Of a stretch of 64,000 nt of DNA, positions 1 to 12,823 are shown piece after piece. The first letter of the stretch is position 1. Each line of letters opens with the position of its first letter. A program made the translations under genes and the position numbers. The notes beneath the pieces are model-generated. The model was given only the letters and a program-made list of their open reading frames with translations, made no database searches and was not told where the DNA came from. Source of the DNA: Cichorium intybus (taxonomy: Eukaryota > Streptophyta > Magnoliopsida > Asterales > Asteraceae); the NCBI GenBank assembly GCA_023525715.1, contig CM042012.1:58509705-58573704 (forward strand), read 5' to 3'.

Positions 1-150
1 TCTTTTATACAAGTGAACGTATTTTTAGAAGGTTATCCGGTTACCAGTGACACGTGTCTCTTAAATTACCCACTTGTCTCCTTTGGATTCTATCTCTTCA
101 TAGCCCACGACTCCAACTATTCCTTGTTCTTTTCCATGCAAATGTGTCAC

Positions 151-178
151 TTTCTCTCTCTCTCTCTCTCTCTCTCTC
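151..178. repeat. (CT)n microsatellite
   Basis: A simple CT dinucleotide run lies upstream of the lectin-kinase fragment. It is visible directly and has no other sign of function. Confidence 0.9.
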
Positions 179-267
179 TACAATTGTGCTGTTATCTCGT
201 GATTAATCGGCTTCACTTTCTCTCTCTGCTTTTCCTCTGTTTTTCCGGCAATTCGGCCACCGGAGCC

Positions 268-432
268 ACCTCATTTGACTTCCAAACACTTACTCTCACT
301 AGCTTGATGTTCTTGGGCGACGCTCATTTATTCAATAACAGTGTCAGACTCACCAGAGATCTCCCCGTCCCTAACTCTGGTGCCGGCAGGGTTTAACAAG
401 CATGTAAGATTCCGGCGTCCTGGGTCCCAGGT
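268..432 (+). pseudogene. L-type lectin receptor kinase fragment A (N-terminal lectin domain)
   Basis: The translation from 268 reads TSFDFQTLTLTSLMFLGDAH and continues to VRLTRDLPVPNSGAGRV. This matches the start of the legume-lectin domain of class VIII-type lectin receptor kinases, which are plasma-membrane kinases with an extracellular lectin domain. The frame hits TAA at 394-396. A change of frame restores NKHVRFRRPGSQ (about 397-432), the next stretch of the same domain. The match then stops abruptly where RBX1-like DNA begins and resumes at 875. The piece is therefore a frameshifted, interrupted pseudogene. No signal peptide could be placed. Assignment to the family is good; the exact subclass is recalled from memory. 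Confidence 0.75.
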
Positions 433-874
433 TGAAATAATTGAAACCTTGGTTAGTTAGCTTAAAACAAAGAATAAAATGCAAATCTAGAACCCAGTGG
501 TCAAGAAAAGGATTTTTGTGCTAACGTGGCTGGCGTTTCCTTTAGAATATTTGGGTTCAAAGGGAAATAGAAACTCCATTCCTCAATCGATCTCAAGGCA
601 ACTGTTTGTCATCGACTTGCGTTTGAACTCCATGGACTCCGACATGACAATGGTACCGGTGGGTGAAGGATCGAGTCTCTCCCAGGACCTTCTTCTTCTA
701 CGAAGAAACCCAAGCGTTTCGAAATCAAGAAGTGGAACGTCGTCGCTCTTTGGGCCTGGGGTGAGTATACGAAACCCTAATTGCACGATTTGCAGGAATC
801 ACATCATGGATCTCTGTGAGCGTTTTTTCTAATTCATCGCTATTTTTCTTACAAGTGTTAAATAATTTAGTTTG
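433..874 (+). pseudogene. RBX1 (RING-box protein 1) 5' gene fragment inserted in lectin-kinase pseudogene
   Basis: RBX1 is the RING subunit of cullin E3 ubiquitin ligases. From ATG at 632 the frame gives MDSDMTMVPVGEGSS, the RBX1 N-terminus. After a frame change near 688, SSTKKPKRFEIKKWNVVALW (about 690-757) follows, the conserved cullin-binding strand. GGGTGAGTAT at about 759 looks like the original intron donor. The intron is internally lost, because the text jumps directly to NCTICRNHIMDL (about 779-813), the start of the RING domain. A second donor-like GTGAGC follows at about 814. The rest of the RING domain is missing. Upstream DNA (433-631) is probably the 5' region of the same gene. 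The piece looks like captured genomic DNA with introns, not a processed copy. Confidence 0.7.
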
Positions 875-1030
875 TTCTCTACGTATTTTTCATTCTCGAT
901 TGTGAACTTAAACCCAGGTTTGATTGGAGGTGGATTGGCTTTTGTCATATCGCCGAACAATGAAGATGTCGGAGATGCTGGTGCGTATATGGGTGTACCC
1001 ACCGGCGCCGTTGCTGTTGAGTTTGATACG
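875..1030 (+). pseudogene. L-type lectin receptor kinase fragment B
   Basis: The frame starting at 875 reads FSTYFSFSIVNLNPGLIGGG and then LAFVISPNNEDVGDAGAYMG and AVAVEFDT, ending at a TAA (1031). This is the middle of the legume-lectin domain, including the conserved GGGLAFVI and AVEFDT motifs. It continues fragment A with only a few residues missing, so the RBX1 piece between them is an insertion into one lectin-kinase sequence. After VEFDT roughly half of the lectin domain is deleted before fragment C. Confidence 0.75.
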
Positions 1031-1041
1031 TAAAAGAGTTT

Positions 1042-1293
1042 ATGTTTGTCGGATTTTCCGGGTCAACTCAAGGAAGCACTGAAGTCCACTCGGTTGAATG
1101 GTGGAGTTTCACCTCATCTTTTGATGAAGATACAAAACCCGGTCTAAGTTTATCACCTCTGTCACCACCCACGACCACCTTCATGAACCCCACCACTAAC
1201 GCCGTCAATTCACAGCCACCATCAATGCCGCCAACAACAAACAATCTAAACGCACATACGACACAAAAACAGAGCAAATGCCATAACCAGTAA
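1042..1293 (+). pseudogene. L-type lectin receptor kinase fragment C (end of lectin domain)
   Basis: The frame opens with MFVGFSGSTQGSTEVHSVEW and continues WSFTSSFDED. This is the hallmark C-terminal strand of the lectin domain in class VIII lectin receptor kinases. A Pro/Ser/Thr-rich linker follows, as in the family just before the membrane span. It ends with KCHNQ and a stop at 1291-1293. The transmembrane and kinase domains are absent. The join to fragment B is a deletion with a frame change. The gene is dead. Confidence 0.7.
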
Positions 1294-1466
1294 ACTTTAA
1301 GCTCGGCAGCACAATTCCAAACAACACCGATAAACTTTTTCTTATCTTTGTGATTAGAGATTTGAATCTGATCATTATCTTTCGCCATTTTGGGATATGG
1401 AAGAAGCAACACAACAAAGAGAAAAAGCAGAAGTTTGTGTAAGAGAGAGGCGTTGTGTGTTAGCAA
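1294..1466 (-). pseudogene. Antisense first-exon-like fragment of an unidentified gene
   Basis: On the minus strand an ATG at 1386 opens MAKDNDQIQISNHKDKKKFI, followed by GVVWNCAAELK, and then runs into antisense lectin-kinase sequence. The upstream minus-strand DNA (1387-1466) is CT-rich like a plant 5' UTR. The composition is that of a cytosolic N-terminus just before a possible membrane anchor, but I do not recognise the family. The abrupt change at the boundary with fragment C suggests a third gene piece in this mosaic. Confidence 0.3.
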
Positions 1467-1499
1467 GAAATATAAGTATTTTTTAAGTGATTGTTAATT

Positions 1500-4400
1500 G
1501 TTTAAGTAATTAAATCCAACTCAGCTTTTAAACCTTTTTAACCGGTTACCCTTCCAATATTGGTATAATAGACACGGCTTTTTCGAGTTTAATGACCTAG
1601 GAGGCTCGAAAATATCTTTAGGGACCTTTTAAAATTTTTGATGAAAGTTTATAGGGCTAATGTGACAATAACCCTAATTTTCCATGTACCCCAAAGTGGG
1701 AAAAAGCCACATGTACTCACCTTAGTAGCTAGGACGTCTAGCTACACTAATCCACTTTCTCTAGACTTTCCTTGCTTCCAAGCATCCTTCAATCTCTTTG
1801 AATTTTCTATCCAAAAATCTGATTCATGGAGGATCTTGCCCATTTTCATAATTTCCCTTAAAAAATCTATCCCATTGAGCAAAACGAAGACTTGAGTTGT
1901 CTAAACCTTGAAACCGGTCCACACTTTGTCATCTCCGGCCACCACCGACCACCTGCAACCACCAGCACCCTCAAGTGCCGTCGGCGGTTTTCTTTCTTCC
2001 CGACAGAGATGGCAGCAGCCATTGATGCTGTTGCCCCTATCTTTTTTTCTGTCTCGATGTCTCTCTGATTGGATTTAACCCGCCGTCTTCCGCCATCTTC
2101 CGGCGACCAAAGCTGTTGCCGGCATTGATGACAATGTCGTCCTTGGTCGGAGTCGCACGCTAGCAACGACCAGGTTGCTGTGTCGATCATCATCTGCCTC
2201 ACCGACCTTGCCTGCTCGATCCATTCCCTCTCTCGCTATGGCTGAATCACAAAAACGTAAGCACAAGTGACAACCCAGAGATCGATGGGTGAGGGTGGGT
2301 GCGAGATTTTGGTTCACGTGTTTCCTGATTTGCTTTTACCTTTTTGAATTTTACGAACTCCAAACACGCACACCGGATTTCTCCAAAACCGGGTTCTGAT
2401 TTTACCTAGGTTAGAATATGCAAAATTCCAAATTTGCCCTAAAGCACTTGCCTGGAAAACTTTCAGCTTTTGTTAATTATGTTTCTTGATTTTCACTTGG
2501 TCATAACTTCCTCGTACGATATCCAAATTTCGCAAACTTTATACCTTTACAAAGGTAGTAATGAGCTTAACAATTTATCCTTACTGACTTACGTCTTAAT
2601 TTTAATTAATTTTCTGCTATTAACCATTGAAAATGACCATTTGGTTATTTTTGTCACTTTTGGGCCATTTTAATTCCATCATAACTCCTTCGTTACAACT
2701 CCAAATGACTCGAATCTTTTTCCTATATTTTTGTTATCTCAAATATTACAAAACTCATCTTGATGACTTATTCCTGAATCTTTCTAGATTTTTAGATAAT
2801 AATTTCCAAATTTGCACAATAGTCCTTTATTTCAAACTTTATCCTTATGTCCTTTGGATTAAATTCTAATTGAATGATCATCATATCATGACTTAAATAA
2901 AGGTCTTAACAAATAAATTCTCCGTAATTTCACATTCTTGGACCATTTTGCCCTTCCATAGTACATTTGATAATCGTGATTATCAATCCTTCTCATCATC
3001 AAATGTACTTAAACTAACTTTCCATTTATACAAAATTTTAGTTGTCACATGCAATCTCCCAATCGTCTAAAACTGTTGCAAGAGAGATTATATACTAAAC
3101 CTTGTTGTCTCATTGTATATTATGCTACGAGCTTGCCACCTATCTCGTGTGTATCTTATTTTCTTTTTAGCTCCTTTTAATTTAAGGTTTATCATTGGCG
3201 ATTTTGGATGAATTGAGCCTTATACAAATAATGCTATTTTTATCTTTAGGCTAAAAATTACGCCCTTTCTTTTTCTTTTGTCCTGGGTCATCGCTCACGC
3301 TGCCCATAGTCTGGGACTGATTTGCTCACAACAGTCAGTTTTACCCTTAACAACACACTTTGATCCTATTACTTCCAACATCCGCTTAACATCTAAATCT
3401 CCAATACCCCACGTGCTCCACAATTACAATTCTAGTCTTTCCGTCTATATGACTTAAGACGCTCACTTTTAAACCTTTCATATTTTCACTAGTAACACAT
3501 TACCTCACCAATAACAACCTACTTCTTTGAAACAAGTTTTTATATCAATCTTATTTGTAAAAGATTCCTAAAATTTTGAACTCCATAAACCACAAAGTCA
3601 ATCATATTTGATCAAAACAGATACTTTATACCCATTTTACATTGGGATTCACTTGATATATAGAAAGTTGATAATTTACTTGAATCAACAATATGCTTTT
3701 AATATTGTCCATATAATCACCTTTTTGTATTGTAGTTGTCCTATCACACCAATTGGAATCATCTTCTATTAAAAATGAACGAAAACTTTTTACGAAGGAT
3801 AATAGTTTAAATGTATCACTACTTTCTATAAAATATAATCCATTACTTAAGTTGGTTTATTAAACAATATTATCTATTATTAATGACAAGCCAAATGCGT
3901 CATAATGACCAAACATTCAAGTGTTCAACCAGTCATTGAAAGCCCTTGTAGCGTGTTGATGAAATTTTCTAGAGACTTGACTTTTGATGTTGACATTGGG
4001 CACGGGTAAGGGATCCGAGGAGGAAATTCTGGTCACCATGAAGACTTCAACAAAACGTATTACGTTTTACGTTTGACCATCCTCTTACACTTTTAATGTC
4101 AAAGCATCAATAATTACTTCGAAGTGGATAATAATAACACGATTGTAAATTAAAGGAAAACACATACACATGTGTGTATTAGTGTATATATATGTTTGTA
4201 TGTAGATAAACGTTATTCTTGTAAACTCTTAGAGATAGAACTAAAATACTTGCGTGGAAGCAAACATACTACAAAGTACAGACAAATTATCAAACGTTCA
4301 CTTCAACATAAACAAATCATTATGGAATTTTATAGTCAAATAGAACGTTCTTGAAATCCTTTAAAAGATTTTACCTTTTTAATAACCAAATAGACATTTC

Positions 4401-4500
4401 ATATGAGCCTATTATCATGCCATGCCATTATTATTAAATAATGGTATCCAATGTCATTTAAAAAGCCAAACAAAAAGATACCATAATCTGCAATATGATA
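1500..4500. other. No gene seen; AT-rich, probably decayed transposon or LTR sequence
   Basis: No coding region can be supported. The block 1867-2330 is GC-richer, with CCACC/CCGGC runs, and resembles an old 5' UTR or LTR leader. The block about 2486-2600 (TACGATATCCAAATTT and neighbours) closely resembles the long inverted-repeat arm at about 28985-29100, so it probably belongs to the same repeat family. The stretch 3270-3640 has the look of a worn LTR, without identifiable ends. Confidence 0.4.
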
Positions 4501-5659
<1,159 letters not shown>

Positions 5660-5674
5660 CACACACGGTCATAT

Positions 5675-6006
5675 GATCTTTTGAGAACCCAAATAAACCT
5701 AAATACCCAAGAACTCTTAAACCTGAAATCTCTGTTAAAAAAAGTGACTTTATGTACTAATTCGAATATATAACCTTCCGTAAAACATCTGAGAAAAATT
5801 GATTTTTTAAAGGTGCACATATGCACAAATGTAAGTGCGTGTGTGCATAACACAAAAATGCATATGTGCACCCTTCGTAAATACACATTTTTTCTTATTT
5901 TTTTTTATGAAAAGTCTTATGTATGTTCGATTTAGTGCATTAAATCATTTTTTGAAAAAAATTTAGGTCTCGAAGTTTTCGAGTTTATTTGGGTTCTCAA
6001 AAGATC
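5675..6006. mobile_element. MITE with 24-bp perfect terminal inverted repeats
   Basis: The 24 bases at 5675-5698 (starting GATCTTTTGAGAACCC) are exactly the reverse complement of 5983-6006. The enclosed 332 bp has no coding capacity. (TA)n DNA flanks it on the right directly and on the left through a short AC run, as expected for a TA-targeting non-autonomous DNA transposon. The superfamily cannot be fixed without relatives. Confidence 0.75.
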
Positions 6007-6621
<615 letters not shown>

Positions 6622-6948
6622 TTAGTATTAAATGAAATTCTTAAATATTGTGTTTATGTAGGACTCAATATGGACCATTGGATCAATAAAATCCATGGCT
6701 GTTAAAATTTCCGTTTTTTAATTAAAAGGGTAACAATACACATGTTTTTAAATGCAAAACCCTTGTTAAGGGTAAAAGAGTAAAAAACCCCAATTCCCTA
6801 CAATCACGCACACGATATCATCGGTTTTCAAATTCTACATAATCAAACATCAAAGCATAGTTTACAGTTGCGATTCAACGAGCAGAAAAACGTTGCGATT
6901 CAACGATTATAAAAAAACACAGATGAACAATTACAAAATATACAGATG

Positions 6949-7224
6949 CATTCTGTAAGAATGAACGATTACAAATATACAGATGCATTCTCCGAGAAGT
7001 AAAGTTTCATTCCCAGAAAAAAAATAGTTACGTAAGAGTTTTGAAATTCTTGGAGAATATGTTTAAATATTATCTAGTAATACGTAAAACATTCTCTAAG
7101 AATGAAATGATTACAGAGGACTGAGAAGATAATGAAGCATTCTCAAAGAATACCTTACACCACATCCTGAAAACTGTTATATGGAAAGCCTCATTCTCTG
7201 AGAATGCCCCATTCTCAGAGAATA
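6949..7224. repeat. Array of seven CATTCTC-n-GAGAATG palindromes
   Basis: Copies lie at 6949-6963, 6986-6999, 7046-7060, 7090-7104, 7138-7152, 7192-7206 and 7210-7224. The best copy, CATTCTCTGAGAATG (7192-7206), is a perfect 7+1+7 palindrome. The others vary at one to four positions, mostly in one half-site. Spacing is irregular (about 18-60 bp), so this is not a simple tandem repeat. Confidence 0.8.
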
Positions 7225-7580
7225 CAGGGGCAGTACAGGAGACAGAAACAGATGGGCCAACATTTATTTCAATCGAACTACAATCACTTGAGGTAGTACC
7301 GATTGAACCAGGCGCATGGGGCAATTTCAACGGGACATCACTTCCAGGTGAACAAACCTGTTCCAGCACCATGGGTTCCACTTCAACGGGGTGAGAGGAA
7401 GGCAGCAATGGCGAATGGAGAGGGGAACCAATTGGACTGAGTTTTGAGACAACTGGACTCGATGGGTCACTGCAAGACTCGCACAAACCTTCAACAGGAT
7501 CTGGAATTTGATTCACTTTGTTGACGCCGAGAATGGTGAAAATCGAAATCGCAGTCGCAAGAAGCAGGAAGCCAATGAAC
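7070..7580 (-). pseudogene. Captured coding-like fragment with a possible membrane segment
   Basis: On the minus strand an open frame runs from about 7580 down to 7070. Its start has a hydrophobic run (about 7575-7510: LFIGFLLLATAISIFTILGV), a good transmembrane candidate. A Pro/Ser-rich tail follows with CESCSDPSSP. The C-terminal part is made of the palindrome array and is unlikely to be original coding sequence. No in-frame ATG precedes the hydrophobic segment, so the piece is truncated or begins at a lost splice site. I do not recognise the protein. Confidence 0.3.
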
Positions 7581-7968
7581 AGCTGAATCTGGAATTTGAT
7601 TGTGATTGCAGATTACCGATTACGTGATTCTAGGGTTTGCAATCAAGCGGTGTCTAATGTTTGTGAAGAAGGCGACACCATTTAGGGTGAAGCAAGACTC
7701 GATAATGGGGAAGGGGCAAGGTGGAGAAGCAGTCGCCGCCGGAGGAGTAACGGCCGGCAGAGCAATCGCCGGCAGCAAGAGTGGGAATCGGGTTTCCTTG
7801 GTCGGCGAAATAGAGGAGACGAGAGAGATAATGAGAAGAGATTTACGAGCGTATAGGAAGAGAGAAGAGAGAGATAATGAGATAATCATAATTCTGAAAT
7901 TACCCCTATGAAATGATTGGACCAGATTTAGTCCTACAATCACACAATATTTAGAAAATGTCTTTGAA

Positions 7969-9137
<1,169 letters not shown>

Positions 9138-9304
9138 AGTATGGGGTAAGCATGATCCAGGGACCGGAACGAAACCGAATTGGACTGAAATCGAATTAGC
9201 ATTTTTTGGAAACCGAACCGAATATGTAATATTCGGTCCCGGTTTGGTTCGGTTTCGGTCGATTTTCCGTTCTGTTCGGTTTTTCTGGTCCATGTGCTCA
9301 TCGA
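9138..9304. mobile_element. hAT-like MITE remnant rich in CGGTTCGG words
   Basis: The left end GGGGTAAGCATGATCCAGG pairs with the reverse complement of the right end (GATGAGCACATGGACCAG). The interior is made of inverted GGTTCGGTTT / AAACCGAACC runs, a pattern common in plant hAT-type MITEs. No clean 8-bp target duplication is visible, so the ends are approximate. Open frames here are low-complexity artefacts. Confidence 0.5.
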
Positions 9305-9830
9305 AGGAAACAAGTGGGATTTTGAGAATCTAGCACGACTTGTTTGGATTGAAGGTAAAACCCTAATTTCCTTCTTGATATATTTATGTTAAAAGCATGT
9401 TATGGTTGAATAGAACCCAATTTTATGGCCTAAGGGTTGAAACCCTGGCCATTGTGACTGGAAATACTTAAAAGTCATCTTAATGATGTGTGGATTAGTC
9501 TGAAATGGACAGAACAAAGTCTTGCCCAACGATCACGACGCTAAGCTCATAGATAGCAACCTATGCTTGAATGTTCATAGGTAGTGACACGGAAGATAAA
9601 TGTCGCGACGCAATGTAGTAACTGTTCATTGGACGCGAAGCGTCAGTCTCCTGGACGTAATGCTTTACATGAACATGCCTGATGATTGGTCAAGACATGT
9701 ATAAATAGATTATGTAGAGGGGTATCTTTGAGTCTATGGTACTCGAATTTTGGTACTCAGAAACGATATGTGATGTTGACAGCTTCTATGACAAGAGGAA
9801 AAGCAGACTTATAGAATTGAGCTCGAGACA
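9305..9830. other. No gene; LTR-like sequence interrupted by the solo LTR
   Basis: It contains a TATA-like TGTATAAATAG at about 9699 and CCCTAATTTCC-type leader DNA. It continues past the solo LTR at 10609. It may be a worn gypsy LTR, but no ends are identifiable. Confidence 0.3.
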
Positions 9831-9835
9831 GCTAT

Positions 9836-10603
9836 TGATAGGAAATAGGCATAACAAATAAACTTGTACTATTAAGTTCACATGCAACCTTAGGATCTAT
9901 GTTTTCTCTAATTGAATCTATAACTAAGAACACTAAAATAAACCTAGAAGGTATTATCTAAAATACTAAAAGAAGATTAGAATTTACTTACATGTTAGTT
10001 GCTTTCTTTGGAAGCAAGCACCACAAGCGTCGTGCCTCAAATGGTTCACACCCAAAACTAGCAATTAGGAAAACAACAGAGAGAGGGGTGGAGAATGTTG
10101 AAGGTGGTGCAAAAAATGGGGATCCAGGGGTCACTATTTATAGTTCAAGGGTTTAGCAGATAAGCCTTATTTGAATTTAAACCAGATAAACCTTTTATCT
10201 TAAATTCAAACCCTTATTATCTACTATATATTTGGCGAAAATAATAAGGATAAATCCTTATAATTTCGTTCACCATCATCCTTCCTTAATTATCCATTGC
10301 TCAACTATTGAATAATTACAATTCAGCCCCTGTACTTTTAATTAATCCAATTAATCCCAAAATTAATTCCAATTAATTTCTGATTAATTAGTAATTAAAT
10401 ATTACTAGTACTAATTAATATATTATCTTCATAATATATTAATAAACTATTTATTTTAATTTATTAATCATATAATAAATCAATCTCTTTCTCTAAAAGT
10501 TATCATGTCCAATTGCCAGCGTTGAGAGCAACCCAAAAGGACTTTGCTACTATCAATCAAGTATATACCAATTATAGTCATAGCTTAGACACCTAATCTA
10601 ACA
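9836..10603 (-). mobile_element. Solo LTR (minus orientation) with 5-bp TSD
   Basis: This 768-bp block begins TGATAG and ends CTAACA on the plus strand, so it has TG...CA termini. It is flanked on both sides by GCTAT (9831-9835 and 10604-10608), a clean 5-bp target duplication. Read on the minus strand it starts TGTTAGATTAGG and contains a TATA box (ACTATAAATAGTG, about 10130-10142). No internal retrotransposon sequence adjoins it. This is the footprint of LTR-LTR recombination. Confidence 0.8.
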
Positions 10604-10608
10604 GCTAT

Positions 10609-10980
10609 GACATCGACAAGGTGAGTACATGCTACCACACTATATTGAAATACATGTCATTATTAATATAGTTGTGTTATATATTGTATATTGAAATGCA
10701 TGTCGTATGGTAAAGATAGAATGTTATACAGTGGTTTGTGTGCCGACTCATATGATTTCGGTGTTAGAACCTAGATCTTATATGAATAGCTAACAAGAAG
10801 CAGTGCATAGTCAGGTTGAGTTAAGACATGAGATGATCATGAATCCATAAGAAGGACTGGCGTTGTTGGATTTCAGCAGTAACTGGTATATAGTAGCGAT
10901 AGATAGTGAGGAAATGCAGAAAATGTCAGGTGAAATTTATCTGAAATTTAGAAGCTAACTCATAGGTTGAGGAAATGGAG
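10609..10980. other. No gene seen
   Basis: This is the right-hand continuation of the DNA into which the solo LTR inserted. It has the repeated words TATTGAAATACATGTC and TATTGAAATGCATGTC at about 10644 and 10689. Confidence 0.4.
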
Positions 10981-12166
10981 AAAATGTTGTTATTTTTGTT
11001 CACAGATTATGATGTGCTAGGTCTTGTTAATCACCTATGTTAATGAAAGCACGACCTAGAGGAAATTGTTGATCCAATTTGGAGGTATTAAGGATCATCT
11101 TGAGATCTAGGTCAAATATACGGGGTGAAACTAGGTTATCGTTGTTTTTGGAAAATGAGGGATCCTTGTGTCCGCCATTGTTATCCATTAATGGCTCAAT
11201 TACATAATTAGATTGAGGCTCATCCGTCCTATGTTGATGTATTTTTGGATTGTTGCCGTCTGAACCTCCAAGTAGATATCCCAAATTTACTTCCTTCGTG
11301 ATCAATGCATCAGGACCCTTATTAACAACTACCTATGGATGCAAAACATTTCCAACATTATTAGTATTAACAATGGACTAGACACAATAACTTCTTCATT
11401 GTTCCTATATGATCCTTCATGATATTTGATGACCTATTGTATGCACCATTTCACATGGCAATATTTTTTCGGTGATTGGTCATGGTTTTCCGGTAGGGTT
11501 CCATTGTCCCCCCTTATGGGCATTAACTAGAATGTCAACATAATATTTGTTGAATTGTTAGGGATTGTAGTGATTTTCGTATGTTTCAAATACCTTATAG
11601 GACTCTAACTCTATGTCCGGATTGCAAAAAAGTCAGAACCCAACCATCTCTATATTCTTGAATGAAGACCATGACATATTGACTTCTCCATTTGACAGCC
11701 AGTTGTTAGTATATGGGACCATTGGCTCTGACCAATACACATACACACACTCCCCTAACTAAATAAAATATTTGAAGGGTCAATCTTGCAATCACAAGGT
11801 ATCATGACATGATCGATCTCGTTGCCTACTAATCATAAAATTAGAGTCCCGTAACTGAATAGGAACATAGAAGATTTTTATCCAAATGATATTGTGTTTG
11901 GATAAATGAAGAGTCAGGACTGTTTGATCCAAGCAACCCATTTCCTCCAATATAAGCATGCTCAGTTAAGAATTTGTTAACTGTAGAGCTACTGTCATAA
12001 TCAATTAAGAATGATAATCCACCCCACATATTCGACCAAGCATGCAATTATACCATGAGGGGAAGACATTTGCTAGCATCTCCTAATCCTTAACTTCGCC
12101 TACTAAACATCCTTTTAGCCATATGTTGGAATGTGGTTGCACCATGGGGGATAATTAGAGTTTCAA
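10981..12166 (-). pseudogene. LINE ORF1-like remnant, 3' part (minus strand)
   Basis: Minus-strand translations keep patches of a LINE ORF1-type protein. CLVGEVKD lies just inside 12120. SNMWGGLSFLIDYDSSSTVNKFLTEH is split over 11840-12047, and a further open patch lies at 11027-11305. In plant LINE ORF1 proteins the RRM is followed by a block with L(V)GEVKD and a GG-LWV-FD motif, which this resembles. Several stops and frame changes interrupt it. The N-terminal RRM lies on the far side of the Copia element (17383-17712). Together they show an old minus-strand LINE copy split by the Copia insertion. Confidence 0.5.
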
Positions 12167-12171
12167 TCTTG

Positions 12172-12691
12172 TGTTAAAAAAATGGAGGCTTTGTCAACAA
12201 AGGGAGGAAGGCTTTGTCAACAAAGGGAGGAAGGCCTCTTCTCTTCCTATTTCTTTGACTTCAAAAATTACCAATTCACATTGCATTCCTAAGCCTATAA
12301 ATATGAGGCTGCACAAAGAACACAAATGCACCACACAAAAACACAAACACAACACAAACACAATACATAGATAGATATATTAGAGATAGCCTTTTGTGTA
12401 GAGTCCAGTTTGGCAGCCAAAAGTGCGAGTGATATTTTCTTGTGAGTGGTTAGACTACAAGTGCAGTTTAGCCTTGTATGATTGTAGTGTTTTCTTGGTG
12501 TTAATAAAACCCTCTCTCTCTCGTTTGCCCGTGGACGTAGGTCGTGATCCCGTGACCGAACCACGTTAAATATTGTGTTCCGAATTTACATTTTGGTTTA
12601 CCGTTTTTTTGTTAATTTTATTCCGCTCGTGTCACCGAAATCAAATATCGATTTGTTTGAAGTGCTTAACTCATTTTGTTATATCCCAACA
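12172..12691 (+). repeat. 5' LTR of the Tork-like Copia
   Basis: It contains two 23-bp spaced copies of the palindrome CTTTGTCAACAAAG (12189-12202 and 12212-12225) in U3, a TATA box CCTATAAATATG at about 12294, and a polyadenylation-like AATAAA at 12503. Confidence 0.92.
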
Positions 12692-12694
12692 AAC

Positions 12695-12706
12695 TGGTAT
12701 CAGAGC
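12695..12706 (+). promoter_or_regulatory. Primer-binding site (initiator Met-tRNA)
   Basis: TGGTATCAGAGC lies 3 bases after the 5' LTR. It is the standard minus-strand primer site of plant Copia elements. Confidence 0.9.
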
Positions 12707-12823
12707 TCCGGGTTTAAAGGAAAGTCGTATCTCGCGTATGCTCTGTGGTTGCAGCTTAGTCTGATCTTCCACATCAGAAACGAGGTTTCGATTTGGCCTT
12801 GTAAAATATTGTTTTTTCGAGCT

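Noticed and set aside
1..1500. The lectin receptor kinase as a functional gene
   Set aside because: Frameshifts, stops, an RBX1 insertion, a large deletion and absence of transmembrane and kinase domains.
6949..7224. Palindromes as heat-shock elements
   Set aside because: Spacing between TTC and GAA in the best copies is 5 bases, not the 2 of the heat-shock element.
7606..7911. Plus-strand 101-codon frame with MGKGQGGEAVAAGG
   Set aside because: Overlaps the opposite strand of the captured fragment. Its GC-rich AG repeats look like antisense of a leader.
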